This document shows positions 58,226-64,000 of a DNA stretch of 64,000 nt, piece after piece. The position numbers were made by a program, and so were the translations under genes. Every line of letters starts with the position of its first letter. Positions within the stretch are counted from its first letter, which is position 1. Source of the stretch: Enterococcus wangshanyuanii. Lineage in GTDB: Bacteria; Bacillota; Bacilli; Lactobacillales; Enterococcaceae. The stretch lies in NCBI RefSeq assembly GCF_002197645.1, contig NZ_CP021874.1, positions 2,046,001 to 2,110,000 on the forward strand, written 5' to 3'. The notes beneath the pieces were generated by a model that was not told where the DNA came from, searched no databases, and worked only from the letters and a program-made list of their open reading frames with translations.

Positions 58226-59692
58226 CTATTTTTTCAAGAACGCGTCATATTGTTTTTGCATTTCTGTTTGTACTTTCTCATATCCGGCATTATCTAAAGC
58301 TTCTTTCATTTTAGGAATCGTTACTTCCGGATCGACAGTCCCTGTATTTAAGCCATCCAGATATTGACTCATGACATTAGCGATATTACTTAATTCTGTT
58401 TTCACACTTGATGTTACAAAATTAAAGCCTAAAATTGGGGAAGTTTCTGCTTTTGCAATCGATTCATCACGTTCTTTGATCATGTCATCTGTGATCGTAT
58501 CTTGTGTATAAAGGATCTTATTATTTCCTGTATTCCAAGCGGCTAGATGCGTATTTGGTTTGTAGCCGTCCAACAATTTGATTTTATCTTCTTTTCCAGA
58601 GATTTTCTCCCAAGCTTCGCCTTCGATCCCCCAGACCAATCCATTTAATAATTCCGGATCGCTATTCAGTTGTCCCAAGACTTCAACTGCTTTTTCTTTA
58701 TTTTTAGAAGTATTTGAAACAACAAAATTAGCCATTTGTGCTTGAGCAGTAGATTTCAGTGGTGTCGTGAAAGCTTTAGAAACTAATTCTTGACCTGCAG
58801 CATTCGTTAAAATCGTATCGCCATAATCGTAAGGGCCTTGTGTTTCTTGACGAACAAACCATGTATTACCTTCTAACGGAAATTCCGTGTTACTTGTAGC
58901 TGCATCTGACGGAATGTAGCCAGCTTGGTACCATTTATGCATTGTTTTCAATGATTCTACAAACTCTTTGTTGTCATATTGATTGATGATTTTATTACCA
59001 TCGCCGTTTAGGTCTACAGCAAATGGATATTCGTTTCCGATCGGAAAGTCGAAATCACCTTGTACTTTAAATCCTTGACCGATCGCAAAAGCTGCCACAT
59101 TTGGCTCTTTTTCATGGAAAGCTTTCAAGACATCCTCCGTATCCTGATAGGTTTTGATATCGTCGATCGACAGATCGTATTTATCTAAATACTGCTTATT
59201 GAACGTCAATACTTGCTGAGAATAGACATTTCCATTTACCGGAAACGCATACAATTTACCATCAACTAAATTTCCTTGGATATAGGCTTCATCCAGTTGA
59301 TCATACGCATCTTTCGCAAATTTAGGGGCAAGTTCAGTTAAATCTGCAAATGCTCCTTTTTGTGCATTCGGCACATAGTTATCCGCAAAAGCAATATCGT
59401 AATTTTCACCTGATGATACAATTACGCTCATCTTCTTCTTGTAATCACCCCAGCCGATATACTGAATATTTAGCTTCACGCCTGTCTTTTCTTCTAAGCG
59501 CTTATTCGCCACTTCCATCAGTGCATCGTAATTATCAGGCTTATCACCGATCTGATACATCAAAAGCGTATTCTCATCTGACTTATTACTGCTGCCAGCT
59601 GTCTTTTCTTTACTTCCGCCACTACAGGCTGTCAAAGCACCTAAAAGAACCACTGCTATTCCTGCACTTACGACTTTTTTCCAGTTTTTCAT
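58226..59692 (-). CDS. Oligosaccharide-binding lipoprotein
   Basis: 488 aa. Signal peptide and lipobox LTACSGG with acylated C23, then an extracellular solute-binding domain of the LipO/family 1 type (YDIAFADNYVPNAQKGAFAD, FVRQETQGPYDYGDTILTNA). Receptor for the LplB/YtcP-like permeases encoded upstream. ATG at 59692 chosen for GGAGG and the signal peptide. Predicted ligand, from context: high-mannose glycan released by GH85. Confidence 0.9.
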   Translation of the reverse strand: MKNWKKVVSAGIAVVLLGALTACSGGSKEKTAGSSNKSDENTLLMYQIGDKPDNYDALMEVANKRLEEKTGVKLNIQYIGWGDYKKKMSVIVSSGENYDIAFADNYVPNAQKGAFADLTELAPKFAKDAYDQLDEAYIQGNLVDGKLYAFPVNGNVYSQQVLTFNKQYLDKYDLSIDDIKTYQDTEDVLKAFHEKEPNVAAFAIGQGFKVQGDFDFPIGNEYPFAVDLNGDGNKIINQYDNKEFVESLKTMHKWYQAGYIPSDAATSNTEFPLEGNTWFVRQETQGPYDYGDTILTNAAGQELVSKAFTTPLKSTAQAQMANFVVSNTSKNKEKAVEVLGQLNSDPELLNGLVWGIEGEAWEKISGKEDKIKLLDGYKPNTHLAAWNTGNNKILYTQDTITDDMIKERDESIAKAETSPILGFNFVTSSVKTELSNIANVMSQYLDGLNTGTVDPEVTIPKMKEALDNAGYEKVQTEMQKQYDAFLKK

Positions 59693-59816
59693 TTCTATTC
59701 CTCCTAAATTTATGATCGACACTTGTTAAGAACAGAGACGTTTCACTATCTGCGTGAAGCGCTTTTTCTCTCTCTACTGATTCAACTCAAAAACAGTCTA
59801 TATTTATACCATTTAT

Positions 59817-59852
59817 AAGTCTACTGAATCTCTTTTTCCCTTCAGTAGACTT
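59817..59852 (-). repeat. Hairpin between permease and binding-protein genes
   Basis: Perfect 12-bp stem AAGTCTACTGAA / TTCAGTAGACTT with a 12-nt loop, 7 nt beyond the permease stop. No T run, so more likely an mRNA stabiliser or processing site than a terminator; it would let the downstream lipoprotein message outlast the permease message. The rest of the 166-nt gap (59693-59858) holds AAGCGCTT at about 59757 but no clean promoter. Confidence 0.65.
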
Positions 59853-59858
59853 ATTGGA

Positions 59859-60788
59859 TCACTCTTTCACTCCACCGATCGTCAAACCTTTTACAAAATA
59901 CTTTTGGAAAAATGGATAGCTTATCGCGATCGGCAGTGTAGAAATCACGACGATCGCCATTCGAGCAGATTCACCTGGAATCGCCGCCATCCCACCAGAT
60001 AATTGGCTGCTGGCTCCAGCATTTTGAGTCAGATACTGAATGTTATTTTGAATCTTCATCAATAAATACTGTAGTGGAACTAAACTATCTTTTTGAATAT
60101 ACAATAGTGCGTTGAACCAATCATTCCAATACCCTAAAGCTGCAAACAAACTAATTGTCGCAATTCCGGGAACGGCTAATGGTAAAACGATCTGTACAAA
60201 AATCCGCAACTCAGATGCGCCATCGATCCGCGCTGATTCAATGATCGAATCTGACACAGACCGTTTGAAAAATGTCCGCATCACGATAATATTAAACGGA
60301 CTAACGGCCATTGGCAAAATCAATGCCCAAATCGTATCTTTCAACTGCAGTAAATTCGTCATAACCAAATAATTGGCTACCATCCCTGGGGAAAACAGCA
60401 TCGTAATCAAACAAAATACGGTAAAAAAACGACGGAAGGGAAAGTTCGATCTAGAGATCACATAGGCATATAATGACGTTGCTGTACTATTGATCAATGT
60501 TCCTAAAACCGTGACTAACAAGGTCACCATCAACGCTTGAATAATTTTATCATTCATTTGACCAAATAAATACGTATAACCAAATACGCTGAAATCTTGC
60601 GGCCAAAAACTATAACCATTGGCTGCCAAGGCTGTTTCACTACTGAACGAGATTGCCACAACAAACAAAAACGGCAAGATACACGAGAGAGCAAAAACAG
60701 CGATCAATAGATTAAAGAATAGATTGACCGGTTTATTAAATGAACGAATTTCTACTTTTGACACGGGCTTTTTCTTCAATGTTTTCAC
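59859..60788 (-). CDS. Glycan ABC transporter permease, YtcP-like
   Basis: 309 aa, about six membrane helices; MalG/CUT1 permease class. LINSTATSLYAYVISRSNFP and the EAA loop ESARIDGASELRIFVQIVLPLAVPGIATI. C-terminal FFQKYFVKGLTIGGVKE is the usual ending of YtcP-like proteins. 6 nt after the first permease. Confidence 0.93.
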   Translation of the reverse strand: MKTLKKKPVSKVEIRSFNKPVNLFFNLLIAVFALSCILPFLFVVAISFSSETALAANGYSFWPQDFSVFGYTYLFGQMNDKIIQALMVTLLVTVLGTLINSTATSLYAYVISRSNFPFRRFFTVFCLITMLFSPGMVANYLVMTNLLQLKDTIWALILPMAVSPFNIIVMRTFFKRSVSDSIIESARIDGASELRIFVQIVLPLAVPGIATISLFAALGYWNDWFNALLYIQKDSLVPLQYLLMKIQNNIQYLTQNAGASSQLSGGMAAIPGESARMAIVVISTLPIAISYPFFQKYFVKGLTIGGVKE

Positions 60789-60794
60789 TCCTTC

Positions 60795-61772
60795 TTAGAA
60801 TAATGCCGATTCACTGTCAAAACGACGAACGATTCCGTTGGTGATCATCAATAAAGCAAATCCAACTGTGGATTGATATAAACCAGCTGCTGCTGTCATC
60901 CCGATATCACCCGTGGCAGTCAATCCATTGAAGATATACGTATCTAAAACAGAAGTTACTTCATATAAAGCACCTGAATTTCGAGGAACATTATAGAACA
61001 ACCCAAAATCGGCTCTAAAAATATTCCCTACAGCTAAAATCGTCATGATCGTCATCAGCGGTAATAATTGGGGAATCGTCACATTTTTGATCTGCTGCCA
61101 TTTGCTGGCTCCATCGACCATCGCAGCTTCATAATAGGTTGGATCGATGCCCATAACAGAAGCAAAATAAATAATACTGTTATAGCCGATTCCTTTCCAG
61201 GTACCAATAAAGACTAAAATAAACGGCCAGTATTTTGCTTCGCTATACCAGTTGATCGGTGTTCCTCCCTGGCTTGAAATCCACTGATTGAAAATCCCCT
61301 TATCTGGACTTAAAAAGGCATAAACAAAATACCCGATAATGACCCACGATAAGAAATACGGCAACAGTGACATCGTTTGATACACTTTCACCAAGCGTTT
61401 ATTCCGAAGCTCGCTCATCACGATTGCAAAAAATACAGAAATGACAAGGTTCAAAGTAATAAAGGTCACGTTGTACAACACTGTATTTTTCGTAATCAAA
61501 AAGGCATCATTGGAAGAAAATAAAAACTTGAAGTTCTCCCAGCCAACCCATGGACTTTCTTTCAAACTTGCAATAAAACCATCTGGGGAAATATGAAAAT
61601 CCTTAAACGCTACGACATTGGTCAAAACTGGAATATAAAAAAAGAAGATCATCCAGACCATCGCCGGAACAGCCATTAGGATCAATGCCTTATACCGCCA
61701 AATATTTGAAAAGAAAAGCGCACGCTTTGACTTTCTTTTCATCTGCTCAACTCCTTTCTTCAACTTATTCAC
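60795..61772 (-). CDS. Glycan ABC transporter permease, LplB-like
   Basis: 325 aa, about six membrane helices; CUT1 permease with EAA loop YYEAAMVDGASKWQQIKNVTIPQLLPLMTI and typical LplB ending DTYIFNGLTATGDIGMTAAA...RRFDSESALF. No ATPase gene is in the cluster, so a shared MsmK-type ATPase elsewhere must power it (family knowledge). A start at Met11 (MKRKSKRALF) is possible, but the first ATG has AGGAG upstream. Confidence 0.92.
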   Translation of the reverse strand: MNKLKKGVEQMKRKSKRALFFSNIWRYKALILMAVPAMVWMIFFFYIPVLTNVVAFKDFHISPDGFIASLKESPWVGWENFKFLFSSNDAFLITKNTVLYNVTFITLNLVISVFFAIVMSELRNKRLVKVYQTMSLLPYFLSWVIIGYFVYAFLSPDKGIFNQWISSQGGTPINWYSEAKYWPFILVFIGTWKGIGYNSIIYFASVMGIDPTYYEAAMVDGASKWQQIKNVTIPQLLPLMTIMTILAVGNIFRADFGLFYNVPRNSGALYEVTSVLDTYIFNGLTATGDIGMTAAAGLYQSTVGFALLMITNGIVRRFDSESALF

Positions 61773-61778
61773 AACGAA

Positions 61779-61842
61779 ATTATAGCGCTTTCAACCAAAA
61801 ATAAGAATAAACAAAATATAGTTATTCCTATAAAAAATATAG
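61779..61842 (-). promoter_or_regulatory. Importer promoter: cre box plus 21-bp-spaced direct repeats
   Basis: Minus-strand -10 TATAAT (61779-61784), 17-bp spacer, -35 TTCTTA (61802-61807). cre box TGAAAGCGCTATAA (61780-61793, one mismatch) covers the -10. Direct repeats AAAATATAG (plus strand) at 61813-61821 and 61834-61842, offset 21 bp, upstream of the -35. Same spacing as at 44480-44544. Confidence 0.78.
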
Positions 61843-61875
61843 ATACCTCTTTTCCGCAAAAATCCTTTTCAATTG

Positions 61876-61884
61876 TGTTATACT
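61876..61884 (+). promoter_or_regulatory. Extended -10 promoter of the Rid-family gene
   Basis: TGTTATACT, i.e. -10 TATACT with a TG extension, 30 nt upstream of the ATG; no good -35. Confidence 0.55.
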
Positions 61885-61913
61885 CAAAAAAACTTGAAAA
61901 GAGGGATTCACTG

Positions 61914-62249
61914 ATGGCTATCTATCAAAGCACAAAAATTGCAGGAAGCAAAAGCTTGTATATTTCTGGTCAAACGCCAAGTAAAGACGGCTTCACTCCT
62001 GAAACGATCTCAGAACAAATGGACATAGTTCTAGAAAAAATCCAAGCTGCATTGGAGGAAAATGGATTGACTGTAGAAGAGTTAGTAAAAATCACGATTT
62101 ACCTTACTCATGTTGATTATCTATCAGGAGCTAGAGAAAAGCTTGCTGCTTTTGTCGGCAGTTCAAAACCAACAGCGACGCTCGTCATTGTTGCCGGCCT
62201 GATCGATCCAGCTTTTAAAATCGAAATCGATGGTATTGCAGCCTTTTGA
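61914..62249 (+). CDS. Rid (YjgF/UK114) family protein lacking the catalytic arginine
   Basis: 111 aa. Family motifs SLYISGQTPSKDG and VKITIYLTHVDYLSGAREKL, ending FKIEIDGIAAF. Canonical RidA uses an arginine in the segment PARSCVEVARL to deaminate enamine/imine intermediates; here the aligned segment is PTATLVIVAGL, so the arginine is A88. It therefore belongs to a Rid subfamily of unknown or different activity. ATG at 61914 chosen for AGAGGG upstream. Monocistronic, divergent from the importer. Confidence 0.88.
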   Translation: MAIYQSTKIAGSKSLYISGQTPSKDGFTPETISEQMDIVLEKIQAALEENGLTVEELVKITIYLTHVDYLSGAREKLAAFVGSSKPTATLVIVAGLIDPAFKIEIDGIAAF

Positions 62250-62256
62250 TCATTTC

Positions 62257-62299
62257 ACAAAAAAGATTGGGGCGTAACTCTACGAGTTACGCCCCAATC
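62257..62299. terminator. Terminator between the Rid gene and rbsB
   Basis: Perfect 16-bp stem GATTGGGGCGTAACTC (62265-62280) / GAGTTACGCCCCAATC (62284-62299), 3-nt loop; flanked by A6 on one side (T run for the minus strand) and CCTTT on the other. Confidence 0.92.
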
Positions 62300-62351
62300 C
62301 CTTTAAAAATGAATAGACGGTGGAAATGAAAACTACTACTAAATCACATCC

Positions 62352-62422
62352 ATTTTTAGTATCAAAGATGCTAAAAATCGATGCACTTAGTTTCCAAAGT
62401 TGAACACTTCATTTCAACCTTT
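62352..62422. repeat. Two further hairpins downstream of rbsB
   Basis: ATTTTTAGTATC (62352-62363) / GATGCTAAAAAT (62367-62378), and CCAAAGTTGAA / TTCAACCTTTG followed by TTTTTG (about 62393-62427). Three stacked hairpins in 170 nt is more than a convergent gene pair needs. Confidence 0.55.
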
Positions 62423-62435
62423 GTTTTTGCTTTGC

Positions 62436-63368
62436 TTATTTTGCTTCCATTAATTCTAATGGTGAGTCGATTTTACTTTCAACTTCTTTCCCTTCAAAGT
62501 GATCATACGCTGCCTGTAAGGCCAATTTACCCATTTCGACTGGTTGTTGTGCAACCGTTGCCCCCATCGTTCCAGCTTCGACTGCTTTGATTCCATCCTC
62601 ATTTCCATCAAATCCTACAACTAAGACATCTTTTTTCCCTGCTGCCTTGAGCGCTTCGACTGCCCCAAGAGCCATTTCATCATTTTGTGCAAAAACAGCT
62701 TTGATATCCGAATTGGATTGTAGAATGTTCTCCATCACACTCAAGCCTTTCGCACGGTCAAAATCCGCTGACTGGCTTTGTACGACATCCAGATCATTCT
62801 TTGCAATATTCTCAAATCCTTTTCCACGCTCACGTGTTGCAGAAGCACCGGGAGTTCCTTCAAGTTGAACTACTTTCGCGCCTTTACCCACTTTTTCGAT
62901 GATGAAATCAGCGGCCATTTCCCCACCTTTCACATTATCAGAAGCGACTAATGTCAAAATTTCTCCGCCATCAGAACTTCTGTCTAATGCGATCACTGGA
63001 ATATTCGCCTCATTTGCTGCTTCAACAGCTGGCTGAATCGCAGAAGAATCTACTGGATTGACTAAAATTACATCTACCTTTTGCTGGATCAGATCATCGA
63101 TATCATTACTTTGTTTGGAGGCATCATTTTGTGCATCTGAGATGATCGTTTTCGTTTTGTTTTCATCTGCCAATGTGGTGATTCCATCTTTGACTGAAAC
63201 AAAAAACGGATTATTCAATGTGGAAATACTTACACCGACTTTTAGATCTGCTGCTTTTTTCTCCTCTGTTTTCGTATCTCCTTTTGACTCATTGTCTCCT
63301 AAAGTTGCTGCTCCACACCCTGATAAAAGTAACCCCGCGGCCATCATCGAAATAAACAGTTTTTTCAT
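62436..63368 (-). CDS. rbsB: Ribose-type ABC transporter substrate-binding lipoprotein
   Basis: 310 aa. Signal peptide with lipobox LLSGCG (C18), then a Peripla_BP_4 domain: VGVSISTLNNPFFVSVKDGI, VDVILVNPVDSSAIQPAVEA, FAQNDEMALGAVEALKAAGK, VVGFDGNEDGIKAVEAG. Closest in pattern to RbsB (ribose). ATG at 63368 chosen for GGGAGAG and the signal peptide. 22 nt after the permease gene. Confidence 0.9.
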   Translation of the reverse strand: MKKLFISMMAAGLLLSGCGAATLGDNESKGDTKTEEKKAADLKVGVSISTLNNPFFVSVKDGITTLADENKTKTIISDAQNDASKQSNDIDDLIQQKVDVILVNPVDSSAIQPAVEAANEANIPVIALDRSSDGGEILTLVASDNVKGGEMAADFIIEKVGKGAKVVQLEGTPGASATRERGKGFENIAKNDLDVVQSQSADFDRAKGLSVMENILQSNSDIKAVFAQNDEMALGAVEALKAAGKKDVLVVGFDGNEDGIKAVEAGTMGATVAQQPVEMGKLALQAAYDHFEGKEVESKIDSPLELMEAK

Positions 63369-63390
63369 GTTGTTTCTCTCCCTTATTTGA

Positions 63391-64000
63391 TTATTTATTT
63401 TGTTTTCTATCCAGTAACACTGCAATAATAATGACTAATCCTTTGACGATTTGTTGATAAAAACTAGAAACACCTAATAAATTCAATCCATTATTGATCG
63501 TTCCGATGATCAGCGCCCCAATCAGCGTGCCAAACAAACGACCCTTCCCGCCAGACAAACTCGTTCCGCCCAACACAACTGCTGCAATTGCATCCATCTC
63601 ATACGCCTGTCCTGCTGTTGGCTGAGCTGAATTTAAGCGGGACGTTAAAATGATCCCTGAAATAGAGGCCATCAAACCGGAGATCGTATAGATGATCATT
63701 TGAACTCGATCCGTTTTGACTCCTGCAATTTCTGCCGCTTTCAAATTCCCTCCGACAGCATATGTCTTTTTACCAAAGGCGGTTTTGTGCAGAAGAACAT
63801 ATAATAATAGAAAGAAAATCAGCATAACGAAAATTGGAAATGGAACGCCAAATAGATAGCCTTTTCCCATAAACTGAAAAATGAAGCTGTCGCCGATTCC
63901 TGTAATTGGGTTACCATCTGTATAAACAAGGGTTGCCCCACGATAAATCGTCATCGTTGCCAAGGTTGCAATAAAAGGTGCCATTTTTCCCTTTGTGATC
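63391..64000 (-). CDS. rbsC: Ribose-type ABC transporter permease, 5' end outside window
   Basis: Partial: about 203 C-terminal codons; the frame stays open to the window edge, reading ITKGKMAPFIATLATMTIYR, so the ATG at 63984 is internal. Membrane helices and the RbsC signatures YAVGGNLKAAEIAGVKTDRV, AYEMDAIAAVVLGGTSLSGG and KGRLFGTLIGALIIGTINNG. Together with rbsB it forms the 3' end of an rbs-like operon; rbsA/rbsD/rbsK would lie beyond 64000. Confidence 0.92.
   Translation of the reverse strand, partial: ITKGKMAPFIATLATMTIYRGATLVYTDGNPITGIGDSFIFQFMGKGYLFGVPFPIFVMLIFFLLLYVLLHKTAFGKKTYAVGGNLKAAEIAGVKTDRVQMIIYTISGLMASISGIILTSRLNSAQPTAGQAYEMDAIAAVVLGGTSLSGGKGRLFGTLIGALIIGTINNGLNLLGVSSFYQQIVKGLVIIIAVLLDRKQNK

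Noticed and set aside
59752..59768. cre box upstream of the glycan-binding lipoprotein gene
   Set aside because: Contains AAGCGCTT but the flanks mismatch the consensus at several positions, and no promoter is evident.

Overview
The window reads as a chromosomal segment of a low-GC Firmicute, very probably the genus Enterococcus. The evidence is the gene order rpsL-rpsG-fusA-tuf, then S10-spc-alpha ribosomal operons running into ecfA1A2, a deo/nup nucleoside cluster, strong AGGAGG ribosome binding sites and sigma-A type promoters. I cannot fix the species from sequence alone. No rRNA, tRNA, CRISPR array, prophage or insertion sequence was seen.

Layout. (1) 1-3676: ecfA2 (partial) and ecfA1, then an M20 amidohydrolase and a polytopic membrane protein that lie between ecfA1 and rplQ. 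(2) 3960-18463: one long minus-strand run rpsJ to rplQ with adk, infA, secY and rpoA embedded; internal promoters and several hairpin-bearing gaps are visible. (3) 18590-24268: an autoregulated-looking padR/DUF2812 pair, tuf, fusA, rpsG, rpsL and the str promoter. (4) 24421-26757: plus-strand rpiA, a serine-recombinase homologue with altered catalytic residues, and gpmA. (5) 26898-28448: iron alcohol dehydrogenase and a small unknown protein. (6) 28535-41643: nucleoside salvage: LacI regulator, pdp, deoC, cdd, the BmpA-NupABC importer, deoB, punA and deoD, plus divergent add. (7) 41688-61772: a high-mannose N-glycan utilisation region. (8) 61914-64000: a Rid-family protein and the 3' part of a ribose-type ABC transporter (rbsB, partial rbsC).

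The most interesting part is region 7. A secreted GH85 endo-beta-N-acetylglucosaminidase would release glycans from glycoproteins. A lipoprotein/two-permease importer without its own ATPase would bring them in. Signal-peptide-free GH92, GH125 and GH38 mannosidases, a GH20 hexosaminidase and a ROK sugar kinase would dismantle them in the cytoplasm. A comparable enzyme set is known from Streptococcus pneumoniae. Two control layers can be read from the DNA. A GntR/LacI-type repressor is flanked by two identical 16-bp operators sitting on the start points of divergent promoters (GH125 operon and regulator-GH92). The GH85 gene and the importer, 17 kb apart, share one gapless promoter architecture: a cre box on the -10, 17-bp spacer, and two direct repeats 21 bp apart just upstream of -35. 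That geometry fits an AraC-type activator, and a YesM/YesN-type two-component system with an AraC-type regulator lies directly downstream of the importer.
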